NCBI GenBank assembly: GCA_033852135.1
Contig: JAWSVB010000008.1
Coordinates: 1-64,000 of the forward strand
DNA length: 64,000 nt
Origin: QZLE01 sp033852135
GTDB lineage: Bacteria; Pseudomonadota; Gammaproteobacteria; QZLD01
Direction of reading: 5' to 3'
A program made the translations under genes and the position numbers. The notes beneath the pieces were generated by a model, which made no database searches, was not told the DNA's origin, and saw only the letters and a list, made by a program, of their open reading frames with translations. This document shows positions 1-8,681 of this stretch, piece after piece. Within the stretch, counting starts at the first letter, position 1. Each line of letters starts with the position of its first letter.

Positions 1-162
1 TTGATAAAGTCATGGAGTTCAGTCATCTTGTTTATTTATTTGATTTTCCCCGGACAGTAATGGGTACAGGCCGGTATCTAGACTAGTTATTGAATCTTAA
101 TACTGGGGTCATAAAGTGCATAACAATTATTAAATAACCCACTTTACCGCTAACACCACTGG

Positions 163-182
163 ATGCCGGCCTTCGCCGGCAT
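163..182. repeat. GC-rich palindromic REP-like element
   Basis: Perfect 8-bp inverted repeat ATGCCGGC / GCCGGCAT around a CTTC loop. It is strikingly GC-rich in an AT-rich region, and the flanks TGG and GACG match the general form of dispersed proteobacterial intergenic repeats. I see only one copy in the window. The remainder of the 302-bp gene-free left end shows no clear gene. Confidence 0.55.
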
Positions 183-302
183 GACGACTCGTTATTTTTT
201 TGATTTAACCAATAAGTAATATCTGTCATACTTAGCTAAATTTTTTGGGGTTGGGCGCAATTCATGGCCCCTAAATTTAGTTATGTGTATTAAAGGAAAA
301 AT

Positions 303-641
303 ATGTCAGAAATAAATCAAACACATTTAATTTTAATTGTAACATGGGTGCTAGCTTGCGCCCTTGGTACCCTTTTCTTTATATTTAACAAAAACGCAAA
401 GCTAAAAAGAAAAGTATGGCCTGTAGTTGCCATTGGTGTAGGTATAGCTTTTATAGCCATGGGTTATTTTATGGGAATTTTAAGTAGGTTACCGCTCATG
501 GTACCTATGGTTATTATCATAACCTTTTTCAATATACGCTCTATGAAGTTTTGCGATAATTGCGGCAAAACTATTAGTCACAAAGCTTTATTTTCGAAAT
601 TAGAGTATTGCCCAAAGTGTGGGTCAAAAATGAACGCATAA
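303..641 (+). CDS. Small membrane protein with C-terminal zinc ribbon (putative integron cassette protein)
   Basis: This 112-residue protein is of unknown function. What can be seen: two hydrophobic segments (about residues 8-27 and 38-77, the second probably crossing the membrane twice), then a cytosolic-looking tail with two paired-cysteine knuckles, CDNC and CPKC, that would form a zinc ribbon of the zinc-ribbon/rubredoxin-knuckle kind. The start ATG follows AAAGGAAAA at a good distance. The gene begins about 25 bp after a GTTATGT core and its TAA lies inside the attC-like site 636-713, the tight packing expected of an integron cassette. Product role cannot be inferred. Confidence 0.75.
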   Translation: MSEINQTHLILIVTWVLACALGTLFFIFNKNAKLKRKVWPVVAIGVGIAFIAMGYFMGILSRLPLMVPMVIIITFFNIRSMKFCDNCGKTISHKALFSKLEYCPKCGSKMNA

Positions 642-713
642 CACCGTCATCAACTATTACGCCTTCGGCACTGGACAGCAAGCTGTTTTCTCCGGTTATT
701 GCTGGCGTTATGA
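636..713 (+). repeat. attC-like recombination site 1
   Basis: The site begins GCATAAC, overlapping the stop of the gene before it, and ends GTTATGA. The two ends are almost complementary, as R" and R' core sites of integron attC sites are. It is 78 bp long. It contains GCCTTCGGCACTGGAC (661-676), repeated exactly in the next intergenic site (1282-1297). No integrase is visible in the window, so the call rests on form and repetition. Confidence 0.55.
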
Positions 714-728
714 GTCTAAGGAGATATT

Positions 729-1262
729 GTGGCAACCACAACCATTGAAGTAGTTGATACAGCAGTTAAAATTGGTCTCGGTGGCCTAATTACGTTAATC
801 GGTACTCTTGTGGTCACTAAACTTAACCACAATCATGAGCGTGCGAAGGAACGGAACAAGAGATATTTTGATGCGCTAGAAGATGTTGGTGCAAACATCG
901 AAGAAATAACACACGTTGCTTTAAGGTATTGGGCACTTGTAATAGAGTGGGTAAGAAACAATAAACTGGAAATGGATCTCACTGAAAAACGGAAGAAAGA
1001 ACTTGAAAAAACGAAAAATGATCTATTTGACCAGTTTAAGAATCTTACGGTAGCGGAATCAAAACTACTGCTTCTAGATCTTCGAGAACCGTCCGATCTA
1101 ATCAGAGATTATGGGGAGTTTCTTAAAGAAATGCGGCGTAACTACTATGATGGGAAACAATCGCTAACTGAAGAGAAAATGGAATCGGTGAGAGAAACGC
1201 TTTTAAATAAAAGGCAGGCACTATTTGAGTCGTTATCTGGCTTATACAATGGCGGCTTGTAA
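729..1262 (+). CDS. Hypothetical membrane-anchored coiled-coil protein (putative cassette protein)
   Basis: A 177-residue protein of no family I recognise. It has one N-terminal membrane segment (about residues 12-29, rich in Gly/Leu/Ile/Val) followed by a highly charged, Glu/Lys-rich helical region (about 33-170) likely to form coiled coils in the cytoplasm. The start is GTG at 729, preceded by AAGGAG with suitable spacing. It lies between two attC-like sites, in the same direction as the genes on either side, which suits an integron cassette with one gene per cassette. Function unknown. Confidence 0.7.
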   Translation: MATTTIEVVDTAVKIGLGGLITLIGTLVVTKLNHNHERAKERNKRYFDALEDVGANIEEITHVALRYWALVIEWVRNNKLEMDLTEKRKKELEKTKNDLFDQFKNLTVAESKLLLLDLREPSDLIRDYGEFLKEMRRNYYDGKQSLTEEKMESVRETLLNKRQALFESLSGLYNGGL

Positions 1263-1313
1263 CATCACCATCAACAACTTTGCCTTCGGCACTGGACCTC
1301 AAAGCCGTTAAGT
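1257..1313 (+). repeat. attC-like recombination site 2
   Basis: A 57-bp site, the classic short attC length. It overlaps the stop of the gene before it, starting TTGTAAC and ending GTTAAGT, a perfect match to the GTTRRRY core. Inside, CTTTG and CAAAG form an inner stem around the 16-bp segment shared with site 1. The outer left core matches the consensus only in its AAC. Confidence 0.55.
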
Positions 1314-1383
1314 ACTTTCGCCAATATGCTAAACTGTAGGCTTAAAATTTCGCATAAAGCTATTCACTTAAATAGGAAAAAAG

Positions 1384-1827
1384 ATGGAATTAAATGTATA
1401 CCTCTCCGGTGAAATACACACTGACTGGAGACAAAAGATAAAAGATGGGTGTGAACAGCAAGGTTTGTCCATTGTGTTTACATCAGCAGTAACTGACCAT
1501 GAGACCAGCGATAGTGCAGGTGATTTACTGGGTGAGGAGAGTAATAACTTTTGGCGTGACCACAAGTCGGCGAAAGTTAATGCAATACGAACTAAAACGC
1601 TTATTGAAAAATGTGATGTGGCTATTGTTCGTTTCGGAGATAAGTATAAGCAGTGGAATGCTGCTTTTGATGCTGGCTATTGTGCTGCCTTGGGAAAACC
1701 ATATATTACACTCCACGGTGAGGACATAGTGCATCCGCTGAAAGAGGTTGATGCATCAGCTTTGGCTTGGGCTACAACTCCAGAGCAAGTTGTTGAAATA
1801 TTAAAATATGTAATAACAGAGAAATAA
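1384..1827 (+). CDS. YtoQ-like family protein
   Basis: A 147-residue soluble protein. The opening LNVYLSGEIHTDWR, the central DHETSDSAGD and the segment VNAIRTKTLIEKCDVAIVRFG are characteristic of YtoQ-family proteins. These resemble nucleoside 2-deoxyribosyltransferase-like folds, but their reaction is not established to my knowledge. The late segment ITLHGEDIVHPLKEVD also fits that family. The ATG follows AGGAAAAAAG. It comes after attC-like site 2 and before a third, weaker candidate site, so it may be the last cassette of a small array. Family membership is fairly sure; function is not. Confidence 0.8.
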   Translation: MELNVYLSGEIHTDWRQKIKDGCEQQGLSIVFTSAVTDHETSDSAGDLLGEESNNFWRDHKSAKVNAIRTKTLIEKCDVAIVRFGDKYKQWNAAFDAGYCAALGKPYITLHGEDIVHPLKEVDASALAWATTPEQVVEILKYVITEK

Positions 1828-1926
1828 TATTAACCAGTCCAGGTTGGGGTGAAAAATAAACCCCAACGTATACTGCTAATGTTTCACAGTATCGGGTCTG
1901 CCTTCGCCATAACGCTCCAGTTATAG
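1828..1926 (+). repeat. Weak attC-like site 3 with internal hairpin
   Basis: TATTAAC at the stop of the preceding gene and GTTATAG at the far end could be core sites of a 99-bp attC. Inside is a strong hairpin, GTTGGGG (1843-1849) and CCCCAAC (1861-1867), which could instead act as a transcription terminator. Only GCCTTCG of the shared central segment remains (1900-1906). Either a diverged cassette end or an ordinary terminator. Confidence 0.3.
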
Positions 1927-2066
1927 TTACATATGTAGTTGCCAAACTATACAAATGAAAACAAGATATTGAAAAGAATTGGTTTATACAAAAGTACAAT
2001 TGTGTTAAAAAGTACTCCGCTAGGAATAGCACTTCGTAATTTAACTAATTTCTATATGTATAATCC

Positions 2067-2681
2067 ATGAAAAATTTTGAAAACAAAATATTAATTATCT
2101 TTGCTCATCCGGCATTACAAAATTCTCGGGTAAATATTCAGCTTATCGATTACATTAAAGATCTTGATGGAGTTACATTTCATGATCTCTATGAAGCATA
2201 TCCAGATTTCAATATAGACGTCACCCGTGAACAAAATTTGTTAACGGAACATGACATTGTCATCTTTCACCATCCTCTTTTATGGTTTAGCGTCCCAGCA
2301 TTAATAAGAGAATGGATGGATCTGGTTTTTCAACATATGTGGGCCTATGGTAAAACAGGAAAGTCCTTGCAAGGGAAAAAGCTGTTTAACGTTGTTACTG
2401 TAGGCGGTAGAGAGTTAATGTTCAAGCATGATGGGGCTCATGAGAATACGCTTGTGGAATTTCTTGCTCCAATTCGGCAGGCCGTGCGCATGTGCGGAAT
2501 GGATTTTCTTCCACCATTTGCTGTTTATGGAACTCGTACTATCACGAAGGAAGAGGTTGAAGCGCATGGGCAAGAATATAAAAAATTATTATTAGCTCTT
2601 CGCGATGGCAAGGTTGATATTGATACAGCGCGGTCACTTTTGCATATTAATTCAGATCTAGAAAGTCTAATCACAACTTGA
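2067..2681 (+). CDS. KefF/KefG-type NAD(P)H quinone oxidoreductase (K+ efflux ancillary protein)
   Basis: A 204-residue flavodoxin-fold protein. The N-terminal ILIIFAHPALQNSRVN is the flavin phosphate loop. HHPLLWFSVPALIREWMD and the later VTVGG segment are typical of the KefF/KefG/MdaB family. In E. coli such proteins bind and activate the KefC/KefB antiporters and reduce quinones with NAD(P)H. The next gene, 10 bp downstream, is exactly such an antiporter, which makes the pairing secure. The sequence alone does not decide between KefF and KefG. Length is slightly above the usual 175-185 residues because of a C-terminal extension after about residue 175. Confidence 0.9.
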   Translation: MKNFENKILIIFAHPALQNSRVNIQLIDYIKDLDGVTFHDLYEAYPDFNIDVTREQNLLTEHDIVIFHHPLLWFSVPALIREWMDLVFQHMWAYGKTGKSLQGKKLFNVVTVGGRELMFKHDGAHENTLVEFLAPIRQAVRMCGMDFLPPFAVYGTRTITKEEVEAHGQEYKKLLLALRDGKVDIDTARSLLHINSDLESLITT

Positions 2682-2691
2682 GGATAGTTCA

Positions 2692-4599
2692 TTGCACGGT
2701 CAAGGCTTATTTTTTCAGGCATTCGTATATCTTTCAGCAGCGGTAATATCAGTTCCTATAGCTAAGCGCTTCGGACTTGGCTCGGTTCTCGGCTACTTAA
2801 TTGCGGGTTTTATCATTGGGCCTTTTGGCTTGCATTTAATTGGCGAGGAAGGCCAGGACGTGATGCACTTCGCCGAGTTTGGTGTTGTGATGATGTTATT
2901 TCTTATTGGTCTTGAGCTTCAACCTTCACTTTTATGGCGTCTGCGTGGTCCGATAATTGGTATGGGTGGTTTGCAGGTTGGCCTTACTACAGCATTAATT
3001 ACTGCGCTGGCTATGTTTTGTGGCTTGCCTATACAATCATCTCTAGCAATCGGTATGACACTTTCCCTTTCATCAACCGCAATTGTGCTGCAAACACTAA
3101 ATGAAAAGGGGCTCATGAAAACTGATGCCGGGCAGGGGGCTTTTTCTGTGCTCTTATTTCAGGATATAGCAGTAATCCCCATGCTTGCCCTTATGCCTAT
3201 CTTGGCTGTGGAAACTGCAGGTGAAACAATAATAAAAGCTGGAGAATCGCACGGTGCAGCTTCTACATGGATAGAAGGTTATCCTGGTTGGGTGCAGGCT
3301 CTTATAGTTGTTGGTGTAATTGCCTTCATCGTTGTTGCTGGACTTTTCCTTATACGACCATTTTTCCGCTATGTCGCTAAAACTAGGTTGCGTGAACTAT
3401 TTACTGCTATGTCTCTGCTGCTGGTTATAGGGATATCTCTTCTTATGTCACAGGTGGGTTTAAGTCCTGCTTTGGGTGCATTTGTAGCTGGTGTTGTATT
3501 GGCTAACAGTGAATATCGTCATGAACTTGAGAGTGGTATCGAACCATTTAAAGGGCTGCTTCTTGGGTTGTTCTTCATTGCAGTAGGAGCATCTGTTGAT
3601 TTTGCTCTAATTACTTCAGAACCAGGACTAATTGCCCAGCTCGTTGGTGGTCTTATAGTCGTCAAACTCTTAGTTCTGCTGGTTGTTGGTAGAATATTTA
3701 AACTTAAGCATGACCAGAATATACTTTTTGCTTTTTCATTGGCTCAGGGTGGTGAGTTTGCTTTTGTTCTTTTCTCCTTTGCGGTTCAGAATCATGTTAT
3801 TACGGATGCAGTAGCAAACCCACTTATTGGAGCAGTTGCTATTTCAATGGCTCTTACCCCTCTTGCTCTGATTATTAATGATAAATTTATTCAACCACTC
3901 TTTGGCACAACTGAAAAAGAGGGTGGAGAGGCTGATACCATAGACGAAGAAAACCCAGTTATTATTGCTGGTTTTGGAAATTATGGCAGCATCATAGGGC
4001 GTTTTTTAAAGGCTAATAATGTTGGAATAACAGTTCTGGAGCATGATTCAGACAGGGTAGAGCTCCTACGTAAACTTGGCCTCAAGGTTTTTTATGGTGA
4101 TGCTTCCCGTCTTGATCTTCTGCATTCTGCCGGGGCAGAAAAAGCCAGTATTCTAATACTCGCATTTGTTAACCATGAGAAAACAATTGAAACCGTTCGC
4201 ATGGTTAAGAAGCACTACCCACATCTGAAAATATTCACTTGCTCACCTGGGCGAACAGAAGTTTTTGATCTTTTGGATGAGGGTGTGGAGCATGTATATC
4301 GTGAAGCATATGATACCTCACTGAAAGTTGGTATTGATACACTTGTCAACCTTGGGTGCAGGTCATATCAATCTCATCGCGCTGCGAAAAATTTCAGGAA
4401 GTATGATGAAGGTTTAACTAATGAGCTGCGTAATGTACGCCATGATAAGAAAACTTTCATCAGTCAGGCTCGTCAGAGTATAGAAGACTTAGAGCAGCTT
4501 ATGCTCACTGAACTGAGTGATCCAGAAGAACATCCAGATACTGGGTGGGATACCATGCATGTTATGAATGAGTTTGGAAAGAAGAAAACTAGTGGCTAA
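2692..4599 (+). CDS. Glutathione-regulated K+/H+ antiporter KefB/KefC-like
   Basis: A 635-residue CPA2-family monovalent cation:proton antiporter. Residues 1 to about 400 form a dozen membrane segments, including the family signature MMLFLIGLELQPSLLW and AFVAGVVLANSEYRHELE. After residue 420 comes an RCK/TrkA-N domain with the Rossmann motif IIAGFGNYGSIIGR, where NAD(H) and glutathione adducts act in KefC. In E. coli the system stays shut with glutathione and opens with toxic electrophile adducts, acidifying the cytoplasm. The start is TTG at 2692 with GAGG eight bases upstream; this places the first membrane helix where the family has it. It is co-transcribed with the flavoprotein upstream. 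Confidence 0.92.
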   Translation: MHGQGLFFQAFVYLSAAVISVPIAKRFGLGSVLGYLIAGFIIGPFGLHLIGEEGQDVMHFAEFGVVMMLFLIGLELQPSLLWRLRGPIIGMGGLQVGLTTALITALAMFCGLPIQSSLAIGMTLSLSSTAIVLQTLNEKGLMKTDAGQGAFSVLLFQDIAVIPMLALMPILAVETAGETIIKAGESHGAASTWIEGYPGWVQALIVVGVIAFIVVAGLFLIRPFFRYVAKTRLRELFTAMSLLLVIGISLLMSQVGLSPALGAFVAGVVLANSEYRHELESGIEPFKGLLLGLFFIAVGASVDFALITSEPGLIAQLVGGLIVVKLLVLLVVGRIFKLKHDQNILFAFSLAQGGEFAFVLFSFAVQNHVITDAVANPLIGAVAISMALTPLALIINDKFIQPLFGTTEKEGGEADTIDEENPVIIAGFGNYGSIIGRFLKANNVGITVLEHDSDRVELLRKLGLKVFYGDASRLDLLHSAGAEKASILILAFVNHEKTIETVRMVKKHYPHLKIFTCSPGRTEVFDLLDEGVEHVYREAYDTSLKVGIDTLVNLGCRSYQSHRAAKNFRKYDEGLTNELRNVRHDKKTFISQARQSIEDLEQLMLTELSDPEEHPDTGWDTMHVMNEFGKKKTSG

Positions 4600-4639
4600 A
4601 ATGGCTTTTGGTCTAGTTGCAAAAAGGTAACGCCTTGGA

Positions 4640-5746
4640 TTAATCGATATGGCCATGCATAAATGTATAATTGTTTTTACCCGTTGATTTAACACTATAC
4701 ATTGCCATATCTGCTGCCTTTACCAATAACTTTGAGTTATGAGCATTATCTGGGTACATGGCAATACCGATACTAGCGCTAACATTTAATTTTGAGTCCT
4801 GGTAATTTAGCTCTTTAGAAATTGCAGCTATTATTCTTTGACATATGCTTTCAATAATTTTTATATCTGCAATATCAGGTAAAACAATTAGGAATTCATC
4901 TCCTCCGATTCTCCCAACACTATCCATCTCTCTAACGCTAGAGGTAAGCTTTTTCCCGATTTCATATAAAATGATATCGCCAGCCTCATGACCGAATGTA
5001 TCATTTACTGGCTTAAACCCATCTAAATCAATAAAGAGGACTGCTGCTTTTGATTCTCTTCTTTTTGAAATGGCTATAGCCTTTTCTAACTTTGACATAA
5101 TTAGTGAGAGGTTAGCTAGTCCGGTTAAAAAGTCATGCGTTGCCATAGCATGAATTTTATTCAGCAGAATTTTTTTTGCTTTAAGTAGCTCCGCTGTTGA
5201 GATATAAAAAATTGCCCCTGTGATAGTCACACATATTATAAGAATTAACCATACAGAAGCACTTTGGTTATATGTATTTTCAGATGCGGGAAACACAAAC
5301 AGGCTTTGATTCCATGCATAAGCTATAGCGCCCATTACCACTAAGAATGCACTTGTAGTTATAGTTCCACCACGTATTCCATAAAGCATGCTTACAATAA
5401 ATATAGTTTCTATGACAAAAAAGAATCCAGCTGAAAAAACACCAAATTGCATTAGATCACTAATAGCAAGTGTTGCAAAAATCGCAATAATATAAAATTT
5501 CAGAAAGTTTATGTTGAGTTTGTTATTAAAAAGTTTGGCAGCAAATACAGTGATAGCTAAAAATATTTGTATAGCGTAAACGTTAAGAAAACCAAATTCA
5601 AAAATCCGATACAAAGAAACTGGAAGCCCAACAACTGCTAGAAACAATAGAATATTGAGCACGCTTTGAATAAACTCTTCCTTAAGGATATCAATCTCAT
5701 TATCAATACTTGAATCTATGAAGGCTAAATCTTTAATTGATGCCAT
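4640..5746 (-). CDS. Membrane-bound diguanylate cyclase (GGDEF)
   Basis: A 368-residue protein with six or so membrane helices (about residues 28-185) followed by a GGDEF domain (about 200-365) that would make c-di-GMP from two GTP. The catalytic motif GGDEF is intact at residues 281-285. The inhibitory RxxD site is present as REMD (272-275), five residues before it, so product inhibition is expected. The N-terminal part resembles no ligand-binding domain I can name. It is convergent with the KefB-like gene and stands alone. A role in switching between motile and sessile states is the usual one. Confidence 0.92.
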   Translation of the reverse strand: MASIKDLAFIDSSIDNEIDILKEEFIQSVLNILLFLAVVGLPVSLYRIFEFGFLNVYAIQIFLAITVFAAKLFNNKLNINFLKFYIIAIFATLAISDLMQFGVFSAGFFFVIETIFIVSMLYGIRGGTITTSAFLVVMGAIAYAWNQSLFVFPASENTYNQSASVWLILIICVTITGAIFYISTAELLKAKKILLNKIHAMATHDFLTGLANLSLIMSKLEKAIAISKRRESKAAVLFIDLDGFKPVNDTFGHEAGDIILYEIGKKLTSSVREMDSVGRIGGDEFLIVLPDIADIKIIESICQRIIAAISKELNYQDSKLNVSASIGIAMYPDNAHNSKLLVKAADMAMYSVKSTGKNNYTFMHGHID

Positions 5747-5966
5747 ACTACTTAAACCTCAAATATGAGGAAGCTAAATGCTTACTAATATTTATATTTA
5801 TTAAACTATAATAATCTTGACTATATAAGAATATGCTAATAATGCCTGAAGTTTGGAATGAATGTTTTGATATATGTCACACTCTATAACTAACAAGTTT
5901 AAAGGAGCTGTTGACAAAAATGGTAGCCATAATAGAATGCAGTTAAAATTTATTATGGGGTACGAT

Positions 5967-7160
5967 GTGAAAAATAAGGTTTATTTTTTAATTACTTTTT
6001 TACTATCAATGAATTGCAGCATACTTTTTGCTAATGACATGATGCACTTTCGTTCTTTATTGTTATCGAATAATTTTAAACAATTAGAAGCTGAATTAGC
6101 AGAGGTTAATGCACTTCCATTAAATGACGTTAGTAATATTGAAAAATATTATAGAACATATGGGATTCTTTATTTTCCAAGAGATGAATTTAAGAATAGT
6201 AGTGTAGATTTAGCAATTAGAAAATGGATAAAGCTCAGCCCTAACTCAGCCTATGCCAATTTTTATGCTGGTAATTTTCTTTTTAACCTTGGAATGAAAG
6301 CTCGAGGTGGAAAATACAGGTGGAATACACCAAAAGAAAATTATGCAAAAATGAGGGAGCATTTTAAACCTGCTGAAGAGAAACTGCTTTTAAGCTATCA
6401 GCTTGATTCTAGTCTTGTCGCAACAAAAACGGCATTAATAGATTTATATTCCCACACATCTGATAAAGATCAAACTCACATCTTTCTTGATAGTATTACT
6501 GATACTCCAAATAATTTTGTTATTTGGCATGCCCATATTTATAAATCAACAGGAAGATGGGGAGGTGGAAATGATAAAATTTATGAGTATCTTGAGATGG
6601 CTAAAAAAGAATTTAGTTCCAATCCAATGCTTGTCGATAGGCTTGCAGGCGTGGCTTATAACGATACTGTTCGCGTATTAATTTACGAAAAACTATTTGA
6701 TGAGGCGATAAAAATTGTAGATCAAGCATTACCAGTAACCGCTAATTACCCAAGTTTATTGAGGCAAAAAGCTTGGCTTTATAGCCAAAATAAAGATTAC
6801 ATAAATTGTATTAAGTGGGCAAAAAAGGCTATTTCGGTTTATCCAAATGAATACTACTATTTAAACACTGCTGGGCATTGTGCTCATAAAGCTAAAAGCT
6901 GGAAGCTTTCAAGGGAATATTATTATCGTATTATGCAGTTGGATGGAGAAAGTAAGAGTAGGTTGTTTAGGCTAGGTACTGCATACATGCAACTCTTTCA
7001 ATATAAAGAAGCATATACAATTTTTAAAAGGTTATTGGAAATTGATCCTACATATAAAAAATATATTAAGCATTATACTAGTTATGTTGAAGCAAGACAT
7101 GCAGATTTAACTGGTTATGAAATGAAAGACTTAGGCTTATTTGATTTTTATAAATCATAA
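5967..7160 (+). CDS. Periplasmic TPR-repeat protein
   Basis: The reading frame opens at 5874 but I prefer GTG 5967. It has GGGG six bases upstream and gives a clean signal peptide, KNKVYFLITFLLSMNCSILFA, cut before NDMM. ATG 5955 is also possible. The mature part has a Trp/Tyr-rich, DUF4034-like N-terminal half with the unusual stretch YRTYGILYFPRDEF. From about residue 225 there are four or more tetratricopeptide units (for example a unit ending KAISVYPNEYYYLNTAG, and LEIDPTYKKY). TPR proteins are scaffolds; no partner is evident because the neighbours are unrelated single genes. Confidence 0.75.
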   Translation: MKNKVYFLITFLLSMNCSILFANDMMHFRSLLLSNNFKQLEAELAEVNALPLNDVSNIEKYYRTYGILYFPRDEFKNSSVDLAIRKWIKLSPNSAYANFYAGNFLFNLGMKARGGKYRWNTPKENYAKMREHFKPAEEKLLLSYQLDSSLVATKTALIDLYSHTSDKDQTHIFLDSITDTPNNFVIWHAHIYKSTGRWGGGNDKIYEYLEMAKKEFSSNPMLVDRLAGVAYNDTVRVLIYEKLFDEAIKIVDQALPVTANYPSLLRQKAWLYSQNKDYINCIKWAKKAISVYPNEYYYLNTAGHCAHKAKSWKLSREYYYRIMQLDGESKSRLFRLGTAYMQLFQYKEAYTIFKRLLEIDPTYKKYIKHYTSYVEARHADLTGYEMKDLGLFDFYKS

Positions 7161-7191
7161 CTTATTAAATACAAAAGTTTAATGATTAACG

Positions 7192-7216
7192 GCTACTTTA
7201 TTATATGAAAAGTAGC
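7192..7216. terminator. Hairpin downstream of the TPR gene
   Basis: Inverted repeat GCTACTTT / AAAGTAGC (7192-7199, 7209-7216) about 30 bp past the stop of the TPR gene. There is no clear T-run after it, so it is a weak intrinsic terminator at best. Confidence 0.35.
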
Positions 7217-7391
7217 GGTAAAACTCCTAACTAATTAGTATATATGGATTTATGGGGTGATTTGTGTAATAATACATACCGTTCGTTATGGAGTGCTTTA
7301 GATTGTAGTTGTTATAAGTCAGCATTGTTTAAAGTTAGCGAATTATTAGAATTATATATTCAAGAAAATTATTTATATTTATGGGGATAGT

Positions 7392-7790
7392 ATGGATAAA
7401 AATACAGAAAGAAAAATAAATCGAATTTCAAATTACCTTTTTGCATATGGCGCGATAATAGTATGTGGTTTAATTTGGAATGTATTCGATGGTGATATAG
7501 AAAATACTAAAGATTGTATCCGCGGCGTTTTAAGAGTTATTGCTGCTTGTTATCTTGCTGTAACAATATGGGATTTAAAAAAATCCTCATGGTGGTTTAT
7601 CACTATAGCAACAGGGCTGTTAACCATAATCGGTTGTATAAGTTTAGTAATGGTGGTTGCTACTGGAGCCTTCGCCGAACAGTATAAAACTATAACTTTT
7701 GTTTTAATTGTTGTACCAGCACTAGCGGTATTGATTAGAATATTTTTAATTGCAATTCAAAAAGATGTTAAGTCTCAATTTGTAAATTGA
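7392..7790 (+). CDS. Small integral membrane protein, unknown
   Basis: A 132-residue protein with four predicted membrane helices (about residues 15-30, 45-62, 67-89 and 99-121) and a short, charged N-terminus. The ATG has GGGGA upstream at 7383-7387. I recognise no family. It is a single gene between the TPR gene and the convergent PP-loop gene. Confidence 0.65.
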   Translation: MDKNTERKINRISNYLFAYGAIIVCGLIWNVFDGDIENTKDCIRGVLRVIAACYLAVTIWDLKKSSWWFITIATGLLTIIGCISLVMVVATGAFAEQYKTITFVLIVVPALAVLIRIFLIAIQKDVKSQFVN

Positions 7791-7850
7791 GACTATTATA
7801 CTGGTTTATCATGCCGTTGTTTGTAGAAGCAGCAGTTACGATATAAATGC

Positions 7851-8519
7851 TTAACTATCTAGAGAAATATCTAAAAAAGAATATCCACAGTGTGCAACAA
7901 TACCGTTTGCTTTTATTGCAACTTCTTTTAAAAATATCGGGCCGTTGGTTACCACAGTATGATATTCACCTTCTTCACCTGATGCATCGACACCAGCAGT
8001 TTCTAAATCTGAGATAACCTGCTTATCAAGCACTCTGCCTAAGAAACTATCATCTAATTTACTTTGCTTAATCGCGACGATAGTAGCTTTAAATCCTAGT
8101 TGTAAGAACTCTTCCAAAAGATCTCGGCGCGGTGATTGCCAAAGAGGTTCATGAGCTTTAACTTTGACCGAAGAGCAAACTCTTTCAACCCAATCAAGAT
8201 GAGGTTGTAAATCAATATCTCCAAATACTCCATGCTCGATTTTTTTTTGTTTTAACTTACTAATAGCCTCTATGAATGTCTGTTCGTAATCATCCCAAGA
8301 AGTAGGGCAGACAATACTGCTAATATTTAATGCTTCTGCCTGTGCTTGAATTACACTCTGAGGAAGCCCGTGGGAGCGCGAGCGTTCACCACTTTCTACC
8401 ATTAGTGTTAGAAGAGTTTTTGGGTTACCACCATTTTTTATACTTTTGTATAAAGCTAGGCATGAGTCTTTACCCCCGCTCCAGGAACAGAAAAAGTTAT
8501 TATTAGTAATAGAGCTCAT
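7851..8519 (-). CDS. PP-loop ATP-binding protein, diphthine--ammonia ligase-like (DUF71)
   Basis: A 222-residue protein of the adenine nucleotide alpha-hydrolase superfamily. The ATP-binding PP-loop CSWSGGKDSCLALYK is intact near residue 12. Further matches are GDIDLQPHLDWVERVC, with LWQSPRRDLLEEFLQLGF and GEEGEYHTVV near the end, all hallmarks of the Dph6/MJ0570 (DUF71) group. In eukaryotes and archaea Dph6 amidates diphthine on EF2. Bacteria lack diphthamide, so the bacterial substrate is unknown; a role in cofactor salvage has been suggested for some relatives. Single gene. Confidence 0.85.
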   Translation of the reverse strand: MSSITNNNFFCSWSGGKDSCLALYKSIKNGGNPKTLLTLMVESGERSRSHGLPQSVIQAQAEALNISSIVCPTSWDDYEQTFIEAISKLKQKKIEHGVFGDIDLQPHLDWVERVCSSVKVKAHEPLWQSPRRDLLEEFLQLGFKATIVAIKQSKLDDSFLGRVLDKQVISDLETAGVDASGEEGEYHTVVTNGPIFLKEVAIKANGIVAHCGYSFLDISLDS

Positions 8520-8681
8520 ATAGTTTAATTCCGTGAAGAAAGCTGAATCTTTTATCCAGTCAGAATTGCATTGGGTAAAAGTATTTTTTAATTAATTGAA
8601 TATAAGGAATAGTACCATATTGATATATTGCGTGTGGAAAGAAGAGCGATTCCTCGCTCCTCTTTATAATAGAGATAAAAC

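Noticed and set aside
7189..7222. A further attC site after the TPR gene
   Set aside because: The hairpin lacks paired AAC/GTT core sites and the shared 16-bp segment, so it is listed as a weak terminator.
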